In this document: positions 6,719 to 13,422 of the stretch, piece by piece
Layout: every line of letters begins with the position of its first letter
Position numbering within the stretch: position 1 is the stretch's first letter
Assembly: GCA_964599835.1 (NCBI GenBank)
Contig: CAZRHF010000037.1
Coordinates: forward strand, 1-19,030
DNA: 19,030 nt
Origin: SFWF01 sp964599835
GTDB taxonomy: Bacteria > Bacillota > Clostridia > Oscillospirales > Acutalibacteraceae
Reading direction: 5' to 3'
The notes under the pieces: generated by a model
Seen by the model: only the letters and a program-made list of their open reading frames with translations
What the model was told of the DNA's origin: nothing
Databases searched by the model: none
Program-made: the position numbers and the translations under genes

Positions 6719-7966
6719 GTGGACAGGGTGATCTTTCATTTAGACTGTAACAAGTTTTTTGCATCGGTGGAGTGTTTACACCGTCCCGAAATAAGGGAGC
6801 TTCCCGTAGCGGTCGGTGGCAGAGCCGAAAAACGGCACGGAATCGTGCTGACGGCAAATCAGATAGCGGCAAAATACGGGGTAAAGACGGCCGAGCCGCT
6901 GTGGCAGGCCAAAAACAAATGCCCCGATCTTTTGGTGGTACCGCCGAATTATCCACTTTACGTCAGATTTTCGCGGCTGGTTAAGGAGATATGCGCCGAC
7001 TACACCGATAAGGTAGAGTCCTTCGGACTTGACGAAAGCTGGCTGGACGTTACCGACAACGTAAAAAACCTGACTCAGGGCGAGCTTCTTGCCCACAAGA
7101 TCAGAGAAAGGGTCAAGTTTGAACTGGGCATTACCGTTTCGGTAGGGGTCTCATGGAACAAGGTTTTTTCCAAGCTCGGCTCGGATTATAAAAAACCCGA
7201 CGCGGTGACGGTATTTTCAAAAGAAAACTACCGCGAAAAGGTATTTCCCCTTCCCTGCCGCGACCTGCTTTACATCGGCCCCGCTACCGAAAGAAAGCTT
7301 ACTGCACGAGGCATTTTCACCATCGGCGATGTAGCCGCCGCAGGTCCCGACGGGCTTTCTGCCTTTTTGGGCAAAAACGGCTATATGCTTTACGCCTTTG
7401 CGGCAGGTCTTGAGGACAGCGAGGTTAAAAACATCAACCACGAGGCAGGTATAAAATCGGTCGGAAACTCGGTTACGGCTCCCCGTGACCTTATATCCTA
7501 CGAAGATATAAAGCTGACCTTTACCGTACTTGCCGAGACGGTTGCGAGGCGGCTCCGTGACCACGGAATAAGATGTAAAACGGTTGGGATCTCGGTCAGA
7601 GACAGCAGGCTTGAAACCTACACAAGACAGGCTCCGCTACCCTCTCCTTCGGCCTCCTCCGAGACCCTTATCAAAACGGCTATGGAGCTTTTCAAAGCTT
7701 CGGAAACCGAGCCTTTTAAGATCCGAAGCATCGGCATCTGCGCCTTCGACCTCTGCTCGGAGGATCTTTCGGTTCAGTTTGATATGTTCGGTGAAGTCAA
7801 GGACAATGAGCGGGCAGAAAGGCTTGAAAAGGCTGTGGATATTCTTAAATACCGCTTCGGAAACGAGTGTATCAGACGGGCTTCCGCCCTGTCGGATATG
7901 AAGCTTACCGATTTTGACCCTTATGAAGATCACAGGGTACACCCTGAAGGATGGTTCAGATTATGA
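6719..7966 (+). CDS. dinB: Y-family DNA polymerase IV (translesion synthesis)
   Basis: 415 residues from a GTG start at 6719, where homology to Pol IV begins (VDRVIFHLDCNKFFASVE). Upstream sequence in the same frame overlaps the promoter and SOS box, so it cannot be coding. Metal ligands are Asp9 (FHLD) and Asp105-Glu106 (SFGLDES); Phe14 sits at the steric-gate position. The palm/fingers region is followed by a helix-hairpin-helix thumb (YIGPATERKLTARGIFTIGDVA) and a little-finger domain (GNSVTAPRDLISYEDIK). Near the C-terminus QFDMF fits the beta-clamp-binding pentapeptide. The protein copies past damaged bases with low fidelity. The stop codon overlaps the start of the next small gene (ATGA). 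Control is through the LexA box. An ATG or strong ribosome-binding site is lacking, so translation may be modest. Confidence 0.9.
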   Translation: MDRVIFHLDCNKFFASVECLHRPEIRELPVAVGGRAEKRHGIVLTANQIAAKYGVKTAEPLWQAKNKCPDLLVVPPNYPLYVRFSRLVKEICADYTDKVESFGLDESWLDVTDNVKNLTQGELLAHKIRERVKFELGITVSVGVSWNKVFSKLGSDYKKPDAVTVFSKENYREKVFPLPCRDLLYIGPATERKLTARGIFTIGDVAAAGPDGLSAFLGKNGYMLYAFAAGLEDSEVKNINHEAGIKSVGNSVTAPRDLISYEDIKLTFTVLAETVARRLRDHGIRCKTVGISVRDSRLETYTRQAPLPSPSASSETLIKTAMELFKASETEPFKIRSIGICAFDLCSEDLSVQFDMFGEVKDNERAERLEKAVDILKYRFGNECIRRASALSDMKLTDFDPYEDHRVHPEGWFRL

Positions 7967-8211
7967 GATATAAAAAGACATACGTGGAGGTCACCGCACG
8001 GTTTGACACCGAGGGCAGGGTGATACCCCTTAAAATTTTGTGGGAGGACGGTTCCTCCTTTTTTATCGACAAGGTGCTTGACATCCGTCACGCTGCCTCC
8101 TTAAAGGCGGGAGGAGCGGGTATAAGATATACCTGCAGGATAAATATGACCGAAAAATATCTATTTTTGGAAGAAAATCGGTGGTTTGTGGAGGAAATCT
8201 TAAAAGATTAG
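7963..8211 (+). CDS. Small protein translationally coupled to DinB, function unknown
   Basis: 82 residues from the ATG at 7963, which overlaps the dinB stop codon as ATGA; GAAGGA at 7946-7951 may assist. An in-frame ATG at 7951 would overlap that site and is less likely. The protein is soluble, mostly beta, and rich in aromatic and basic residues (YKKTYVEVTARFD, PLKILWEDG, IDKVLDIRHAAS, KYLFLEENRWFVEE). The W-x-D-G plus I-D-x-V-L-D layout followed by a W-F-V-E end resembles small beta-barrel companions of Y-family polymerases, such as those annotated DUF6504. That resemblance is from memory and untested. Co-transcription with dinB under LexA control suggests a role in translesion synthesis, perhaps binding DNA or the polymerase. 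Confidence 0.75.
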   Translation: MRYKKTYVEVTARFDTEGRVIPLKILWEDGSSFFIDKVLDIRHAASLKAGGAGIRYTCRINMTEKYLFLEENRWFVEEILKD

Positions 8212-8213
8212 TG

Positions 8214-8242
8214 TTGTAAAATCCGACTTGTTTTGATATAAT
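8214..8242 (+). promoter_or_regulatory. Sigma-A promoter of the phosphohexomutase gene
   Basis: TTGTAA (8214-8219), a 17-bp spacer and TATAAT (8237-8242) with a TGA extension. It starts 3 bp after the previous stop codon, so the mutase can be expressed independently of the SOS operon. Confidence 0.7.
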
Positions 8243-8273
8243 ATTATCACTTATTATTTTGAGGTGACCAAAG

Positions 8274-9941
8274 TTGGATTTTAAAGAGAAATATCTTCAC
8301 TGGTGTGAAAACGCCGATGAGACTACCGCAAAGGAGCTTAAATCCCTTGAGGGTAACGAGACCGAGATCAAGGACAGATTTTATAAGGATCTTGAATTCG
8401 GTACCGCAGGACTTCGCGGTGTTATCGGTGCAGGAAGCAACCGTATAAATAAATACACAGTAGCCAAGGCCAGTGAGGGCTTTGCACGCTATATCGAGTC
8501 TAAAGGCGATACCGCCAAGGAGGAAGGCGTTGTTATCGCCCACGATAACCGCCACGGAGGAAGGCTTTTTGCCGAGGTTACGGCAGGAGTTCTGGCTTCT
8601 CACGGCATTAAGGTCTATCTTTTCGAGTCCCTCCGCACCACCCCCGAGCTTTCCTTTGCGGTAAGATATCTTGGCTGCTTCGGCGGCGTTGTTATAACCG
8701 CTTCCCATAATCCTCCCGAGTATAACGGCTATAAGCTTTATGACCAAAACGGATGTCAGCTTATTCCCGCTATAGCCGACGAGGTTACAAAGTATGTTAA
8801 CGGTGTTTCCGACGAGCTAAACGTTAAGTTTTTAAGCCTCGAAGATGCAGGAGAGCTTATCGAAACGGTTGGCGAAGAGATCGACGAGACCTATTACGAA
8901 GAGGTCCTGGCACTTCAGTTCGACCCCGAAGAGGAAAGGGACATCAAGGTCGTTTACACCCCTCAGCACGGTACCGGAAACATCCCCGTCCGTGACGTTT
9001 TGGACGAGGCAGGTTATATGGTACTGCCCGTTCTTTCCCAGTGTGACCCCGACCCCGATTTTTCGGGCACCAAGAGTCCCAACCCCGAGGTTCCTGCGGC
9101 TTATGATGCGGCAATAGAGCTTATGCGTGAGCATAAGGCCGATATCGCTATCGCCACCGACCCCGACTGCGACCGTTTGGGTGCGGTTATAAACTGCGGT
9201 GAAAACGATTATCGGCTTATGACGGGAAACCAGTCGGGCGCCCTTATCCTTCACTACATACTGACCCGTATGACCGAGCAGGACTGTCTGCCCGATAATG
9301 CGGTTATGATAAACACGGTGGTTACCTCCACCCTTGGCGACAAGGTCGCAGAAAGCTTTGGGGTTAAGGTTGAAAAGACCCTTACAGGCTTTAAGTTTAT
9401 CGGAGATAAGATAAAAGAGCACAACGAAAAGGGCGACCTTGAATACGTTTTCGGATACGAGGAGAGCTACGGATGTCTTGTAGGCGATTTTGCCCGTGAT
9501 AAGGACGCCGTTCAGGCCTCCCTTATGTTCTGCGAGGCGGCCGACTATTATAAGAAGCAGGGCAAGACCCTCTTTGACGTTTTAGAGGAGCTTTTCGATA
9601 CCCACGGCTATTTCCTCGACACCCAGTCCAGCACCTTCTTCAGAGGAATCGACGGCAGTGACCGTATGAACGCTCTGCTTGACGGAATGAGAAAGAATCC
9701 CATAACCGAGGCGGCAGGAATCGAGGTTACTTCGGTCGAAGATTTCCTCCTTTCTCCCCCCGAAGGCTTCGTCCCCTCCAACGTACTTCGTTATAATCTT
9801 GCCGACGGAAGCTTTGTCGCCATCCGTCCTTCCGGCACCGAGCCCAAATGCAAGGTCTACTACTGCGTAAGAGGGGAAGACAAGGCAGATGCCGAAGCTA
9901 AGCTTTCGGCTCTTAAAGATGTTTTTGACGTAAAGGCCTGA
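8274..9941 (+). CDS. pgcA: Alpha-D-phosphohexomutase (phosphoglucomutase/phosphomannomutase)
   Basis: 555 residues from a TTG start at 8274. GAGGTGA at 8261-8267, 6 nt upstream, decides this start; the first ATG-like alternatives lie inside the conserved domain. All four signature loops are present: ITASHNPPEYNG with the phosphorylated Ser144, the Mg2+ loop TDPDCDR (Asp296, 298, 300), the sugar-selecting GYEESYG (394-400), and the phosphate-binding RPSGTEP (518-524). The enzyme interconverts hexose 1- and 6-phosphates in the cytoplasm, linking glycolysis to glycogen, cell-wall and surface-polymer precursors. Length and the GTAGLRG start fit the PgcA-type mutases of Firmicutes. Choice between glucose and mannose phosphates cannot be made from motifs. 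The next gene begins 4 nt later and is probably co-transcribed. Confidence 0.92.
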   Translation: MDFKEKYLHWCENADETTAKELKSLEGNETEIKDRFYKDLEFGTAGLRGVIGAGSNRINKYTVAKASEGFARYIESKGDTAKEEGVVIAHDNRHGGRLFAEVTAGVLASHGIKVYLFESLRTTPELSFAVRYLGCFGGVVITASHNPPEYNGYKLYDQNGCQLIPAIADEVTKYVNGVSDELNVKFLSLEDAGELIETVGEEIDETYYEEVLALQFDPEEERDIKVVYTPQHGTGNIPVRDVLDEAGYMVLPVLSQCDPDPDFSGTKSPNPEVPAAYDAAIELMREHKADIAIATDPDCDRLGAVINCGENDYRLMTGNQSGALILHYILTRMTEQDCLPDNAVMINTVVTSTLGDKVAESFGVKVEKTLTGFKFIGDKIKEHNEKGDLEYVFGYEESYGCLVGDFARDKDAVQASLMFCEAADYYKKQGKTLFDVLEELFDTHGYFLDTQSSTFFRGIDGSDRMNALLDGMRKNPITEAAGIEVTSVEDFLLSPPEGFVPSNVLRYNLADGSFVAIRPSGTEPKCKVYYCVRGEDKADAEAKLSALKDVFDVKA

Positions 9942-9945
9942 TGTT

Positions 9946-10470
9946 ATGAAATTTTTCGGTCACCTGAGAACAATACTAAAGCACCGACACAAGGTTATGC
10001 TCCATTGCTTTAAGGCAGGTATTCCTTTAAGGGGAATGCTTCACGACCTTTCGAAGTTTTCGCCCTCAGAGTTTATTGCCGGAGTAAAATACTTTCAGGG
10101 AAACCGAAGCCCTAACGAGATGGAGCGGGAGGTATTCGGATATTCGGCGGCCTGGATGCACCACAAGGGCAGAAACCGTCATCATTTCGAGTATTGGAAC
10201 GACGTTGACCCCAAGACCAAAAGATATGCGCCGGTTAAAATGCCGATAAAGTTTTTTAAGGAAATGTTTTGCGATCGGGTTGCCGCCAGCAAGATATATC
10301 AGGGGAAAAAGTACATCGACGCCTACCCTCTTGAGTATTTTTTGCGCGGAAACGCCAGGCTTTATATGCACAAGGAAACGGCGGCACTTTTGGAAAAATG
10401 CCTTACAATGCTCAGGGACGAGGGTGAAAAGGCAACCTTTAAGTATATTAAAAATTTAAAAGAGTATTAA
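9946..10470 (+). CDS. DUF5662 family protein
   Basis: 174 residues, starting 4 nt after the mutase stop, so translation is probably coupled; only a weak purine-rich site precedes the ATG. The sequence GMLHDLSKFSPSEF (30-43) and the histidine-rich WMHHKGRNRHHFEYW (70-84) resemble the metal-binding helices of HD-type proteins and are what I recall as the hallmark of DUF5662. No hydrolase function is established for the family as far as I know. It is basic, soluble and helical, without signal peptide. It shares a transcript with the phosphohexomutase and is closed by the terminator at 10471, but the pairing may be only positional. Confidence 0.8.
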   Translation: MKFFGHLRTILKHRHKVMLHCFKAGIPLRGMLHDLSKFSPSEFIAGVKYFQGNRSPNEMEREVFGYSAAWMHHKGRNRHHFEYWNDVDPKTKRYAPVKMPIKFFKEMFCDRVAASKIYQGKKYIDAYPLEYFLRGNARLYMHKETAALLEKCLTMLRDEGEKATFKYIKNLKEY

Positions 10471-10500
10471 AAAACAGCAGGAGAGATCCTGCTGTTTTTT
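10471..10500 (+). terminator. Rho-independent terminator of the mutase-DUF5662 operon
   Basis: 12-nt arms at 10471-10482 and 10487-10498 (core CAGCAGGA/TCCTGCTG) with a GAGA loop end in a run of T. It begins directly after the stop codon; the A-rich left flank would make it work in both directions. Confidence 0.95.
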
Positions 10501-10547
10501 TACGGTCACTTGCACGTATGATCCTATAACACATAATAAATTCTCTG

Positions 10548-10583
10548 CAAATAATAACGGGAGGAGCAAGCCCCTCCCCTACA
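10548..10583 (+). repeat. Dispersed intergenic repeat, copy C
   Basis: Identical over the 36-bp core to copy B (3943-3978). The bases before it (ATAAATTCTCTG) resemble those before copy B. Confidence 0.85.
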
Positions 10584-10599
10584 ATGAATACCGAAGAAG

Positions 10600-10690
10600 T
10601 AGTTTCTTCTTCCGCCGAGATCCCGTCACCGCGGTGCCGCGCTTCGCGTTCGACAGGCTCAGGATGACCCGGCGGAGGAAAGCTTATATA
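10600..10690. repeat. Second repeat-like element (GCCGAGATCCC family)
   Basis: TTCTTCTTCCGCCGAGATCCC (10605-10625) recurs as TTCTTCTGCCGAGATCCC at 17024-17041. It is followed here by a GC-rich block containing TTCGACAGGCTCAGGATGAC, a phrase I recall from intergenic repeats of gut Clostridia. No gene is seen. Confidence 0.5.
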
Positions 10691-10712
10691 TGTGGCGGAG
10701 CCACACCTTTTT
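10691..10712. terminator. Hairpin between convergent DUF5662 and EamA genes
   Basis: TGTGGC (10691-10696) and GCCACA (10700-10705) form a 6-bp stem with a GGA loop. A T-rich flank follows on the plus strand only. It lies 9 nt beyond the EamA stop, but the U-run orientation fits plus-strand transcription better. Confidence 0.35.
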
Positions 10713-10713
10713 A

Positions 10714-11610
10714 TTATTTTCTATTTGCTTTCCCTTGTGCCTTAAGGTCGTTTATGGCTATTACAAGGCTGGCGGAGATCACGAGGGCGGAGCCGAGGAT
10801 CTTATATATGGAGGAATCATCTCCCAGGACAATTATGCCGACCAAGACCCCTGTAAATGGCTCAAGAGCGCTGAGGATGGAGGATCGACTGCCGCCGATG
10901 ATGAAAACACTTTGCTGATATAAAAGGACGGCTCCCACCGTTACCGAAAGGGCAAATAATATGCAAAGTTCCCAGCCGAGGAGGGTATGCGGCAAAGAGA
11001 GATTTCCCGTTACTATACAGCTTATGAGGGTGAGCACGCCACCCACCGAGCAGACGTAAAAGCTGAAGGTTGCGGCGGGAATATCTTTATATTTAAAGGT
11101 CGCGAGCAGAAGGACGTATATGGCGCAGGTAACTCCCGAAAGCAGAGCGAGACCCGCCCCCAAAAGATTCAGCCCTTCCTTCCCGTCATAGCAAAACACT
11201 ATTCCTCCGACACAGAGGGCGAGGCTCAGCATTCCCGCAACGGTTGCTTTTTCTCTCAGGAATATCATTCCTCCAACCACAACAAAGGCGGGATAGATAA
11301 AGTGGATAACGGTGGCGGCGGAGGAGTCAATGAAGGTATATGAGCTGAGGAGAAGCAGAGGGGTTATACACATTCCCATAACGCCTACCGAAAGTATTCC
11401 CGGGAGGGCTTTTTTTGTGATTTTCAAGGTCTTTTCCTTTTTTAGAGCAATAGCCGCCAAAACGGGCAGAGCCAGAAGATTTCTAAGGGCAACGAGGGTA
11501 ATGGGGTTCACGCCCTCTTTATAGATATAAGTCGACATCAAGGGCATAAGTCCGTAGATCACCGCACTGGCAACTGCGGCAATATAGCCCTTTAACATAC
11601 GTGAGTTCAT
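10714..11610 (-). CDS. EamA/DMT-superfamily transporter (drug/metabolite exporter)
   Basis: 298 residues from the ATG at 11608-11610. AGGTGA at 11615-11620 supports it; an upstream in-frame start has no ribosome-binding site and a tail unlike the family. About ten hydrophobic helices form two EamA repeats: the first opens GYIAAVASAVIYGLMPLMSTYIY, the second GAGLALLSGVTCAIYVLLL. Typical family residues include the P in ALRNLLALPVL and the E-P-F-x-G-V motif (LEPFTGVLVGIIVLGD) near the end. The C-terminus is short and basic (KANRK). Substrates are usually amino acids, nucleotides-sugars or small metabolites and cannot be named here. A TATAAT at 11633-11638 lacks a clear -35. It is divergent from the AraC regulator, so that regulator may control it. 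Confidence 0.88.
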   Translation of the reverse strand: MNSRMLKGYIAAVASAVIYGLMPLMSTYIYKEGVNPITLVALRNLLALPVLAAIALKKEKTLKITKKALPGILSVGVMGMCITPLLLLSSYTFIDSSAATVIHFIYPAFVVVGGMIFLREKATVAGMLSLALCVGGIVFCYDGKEGLNLLGAGLALLSGVTCAIYVLLLATFKYKDIPAATFSFYVCSVGGVLTLISCIVTGNLSLPHTLLGWELCILFALSVTVGAVLLYQQSVFIIGGSRSSILSALEPFTGVLVGIIVLGDDSSIYKILGSALVISASLVIAINDLKAQGKANRK

Positions 11611-11701
11611 AAGGTCACCTTCTTTTCCCTTAATTATAATTGTATGGTGACGTATTAAAATATCTAAATATGACCGTTTGTATATTTTTGAACATATTTT
11701 A

Positions 11702-11729
11702 TTGTATTTATTGGGATTTATGATATAAT
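11702..11729 (+). promoter_or_regulatory. Sigma-A promoter of the AraC-family gene
   Basis: TTGTAT (11702-11707), a 16-bp spacer and TATAAT (11724-11729) with a TGA extension. It lies in the 150-bp region shared with the divergent transporter gene. Confidence 0.65.
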
Positions 11730-11761
11730 TAAAAAAGATATCCAACGAAAGGCGAAGGCTT

Positions 11762-12535
11762 ATGTTGTTTGACGATTTGCATATTTTTGAAATAGTATCG
11801 GTGACGAAATATTTTGATCAAAAACACCTTTATCCTATGAAAAATGCGGACAGGCTTCATTGCGGCTTTATTTTAAACGAGGGCGGTACAGAATATTATC
11901 ACTTTAAGGACAGAGATATCACCGTTTCTCCCGGAAATATGCTGTTTATCCCTAAGGGAGAGGCTTACACGATAGATATGGACGATGAGGCAAACGTATC
12001 TCTCTGTATAAATTTTGAGGTCTTTATGAGTGAAAAGCTACGACCCTTTAAGGTTTGTTTCGATAAACCTGCGCAGGTGCGCTCCCTTTTTGCCGATGCC
12101 GAACTTTTATGGAAAAGCAAAAAGGTGGGATATAAGGCCGACTGTATGAGCGTTTTACATAAGGTCATCGCAAGGGGTCAGCGGCAGGAATTTGAGGGGC
12201 TCCACCCAAATAACCTTGCCAAGATAAAAGAGGCGGTGGAATATCTCGGCGAGCATTATACCGACCCCGATTTTAAGATAAGCAGCCTTTATGAGCTTTC
12301 GGGGCTCAGTCCGAAATATTTCGGAACGCTTTTTAAAACTCAGTTCGGAATGTCACCCAAAGAGTATGCCGTATATCTGCGGATAGAGCGGGCGAAGGAG
12401 CTGCTTCTGAGTGAAAGGCTGACCGTCACCGATATCGGCGAAGAGCTCGGTTTTTCAGACCTTTATCATTTCAGCAAGGTCTTTAAAGAAAAGACCTCCT
12501 TTTCCCCTACCGAATTCAAAGCATTTAACCGATAA
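11762..12535 (+). CDS. AraC/XylS-family transcriptional regulator
   Basis: 257 residues. Residues 1-140 look like a cupin-type sensor domain (GTEYYHF, VSPGNMLFIPKGEAYTI), typical of sugar-sensing AraC proteins. The DNA-binding domain covers about 155-257: IKEAVEYLGEHYTDPDFKI, the first helix-turn-helix LYELSGLSPKYFGTLFKTQF, and the second VTDIGEELGFSDLYHFSKVF followed by KEKTSFSPTEFK. This matches the AraC signature well. The start at 11762 follows AAAGGCGAAGG. Gene order suggests it activates the AAC(3)-glycosidase operon that begins 63 bp downstream on the same strand and perhaps the divergent transporter. The ligand is unknown, but a mono- or oligosaccharide is plausible. Confidence 0.9.
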   Translation: MLFDDLHIFEIVSVTKYFDQKHLYPMKNADRLHCGFILNEGGTEYYHFKDRDITVSPGNMLFIPKGEAYTIDMDDEANVSLCINFEVFMSEKLRPFKVCFDKPAQVRSLFADAELLWKSKKVGYKADCMSVLHKVIARGQRQEFEGLHPNNLAKIKEAVEYLGEHYTDPDFKISSLYELSGLSPKYFGTLFKTQFGMSPKEYAVYLRIERAKELLLSERLTVTDIGEELGFSDLYHFSKVFKEKTSFSPTEFKAFNR

Positions 12536-12542
12536 TTTTTTG

Positions 12543-12570
12543 TTGACTTTAATTTTTAATGTGATAAGAT
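12543..12570 (+). promoter_or_regulatory. Sigma-A promoter of the AAC(3)-glycosidase operon
   Basis: TTGACT (12543-12548), a 16-bp spacer and TAAGAT (12565-12570). A good -35 but off-consensus -10, which fits a promoter needing an activator. Confidence 0.65.
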
Positions 12571-12598
12571 AACCTTAGCAATTCAAGGAGGGCAAATT

Positions 12599-13411
12599 AT
12601 GGTTACTTTAAACGATATATTATCGGCTCTGAAAAGGCTGGGTATAGAGAATGGCGACACGGTGCTCGTTCATTCTTCCCTGAAAAGCTTCGGCCGTGTG
12701 GAAAAGGGTGCTGACGACGTTATTGACGCTCTTATTTCAGCAGTAGGAAATGAAGGTACGGTGGTTATGCCCACCCTTGCCATGAAAAATTTTAATGATG
12801 CTTACGACACCTGGCATATAACTAAGCCCTCTGACACCGGACTTATTACCGAGGTATTCAGACAAAGGTCTGATGCCATCAGGAGCGATCAGGCTACCCA
12901 TTCGGTGGCGGCAACAGGCAAGAACGCTGAATATCTTACCAAAACCCACGGACAAAGCGGTCTTCGAATTGGTATTTACGGAAATTCTCCCTTTGCGAAG
13001 GATTCGCCCTGGCAAAAGCTTTATGATATGAACGCGAAGGTCATTATGTTGGGGGTCACATACGAAAAGCTCACCTTCAGACATCTTTGCGAATATACCC
13101 TTGTAGACAGGGCGCTTAACATCGCAAAAGAGAAGGGTAAATGCGAGGAGTTTGCAAAATTTATCTGCACCTTTGAAACCCGTCCTTTAAGAAGTGAGAG
13201 CCTTTTCTGGCCTTACCTCAACCACGAAAAGTTTGAGGAAGAAATTTATAAAAACGGCTTTAGTACCGAAGTCCCCTGCGGTGATGCGGTGCTTAAATGC
13301 ATCAGGGCTAAAGACGTCTGCGACTTTATGATGGAATATGCATGGGGTAGCCCCGACGACTGGTATGAGCCCCATATCGCCGAGTGGTATAAAAGAATTA
13401 AAGCTCTTTAG
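12599..13411 (+). CDS. AAC(3)-fold N-acetyltransferase (antibiotic_NAT family)
   Basis: 270 residues with the AAC(3) signature set: LVHSSLKSFG (23-32), GTVVMPTLAM (53-62), THSVAATG (100-107), NSPFAKDSPWQKLYD (129-143) and LTFRHLCEYT (158-167), with His162 and Glu165 in the H-x-x-E position. AAC(3) enzymes transfer acetyl from acetyl-CoA to the 3-amino group of aminoglycosides, but many family members are housekeeping enzymes. AAGGAGGG at 12585-12592 is an excellent ribosome-binding site. The stop codon overlaps the ribosome-binding site of the glycosidase-like gene, so the two are co-translated. That context favours acetylation of an amino sugar released in the pathway over antibiotic resistance. 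This is inference. Confidence 0.85.
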   Translation: MVTLNDILSALKRLGIENGDTVLVHSSLKSFGRVEKGADDVIDALISAVGNEGTVVMPTLAMKNFNDAYDTWHITKPSDTGLITEVFRQRSDAIRSDQATHSVAATGKNAEYLTKTHGQSGLRIGIYGNSPFAKDSPWQKLYDMNAKVIMLGVTYEKLTFRHLCEYTLVDRALNIAKEKGKCEEFAKFICTFETRPLRSESLFWPYLNHEKFEEEIYKNGFSTEVPCGDAVLKCIRAKDVCDFMMEYAWGSPDDWYEPHIAEWYKRIKAL

Positions 13412-13422
13412 GAGGCAGTCTT

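Noticed and set aside
12599..13411. Calling the AAC(3)-fold gene an aminoglycoside resistance gene
   Set aside because: Family membership is clear, but resistance is not. There are no mobile-element signs, its composition matches its neighbours, and it is coupled to a glycosidase-like gene.
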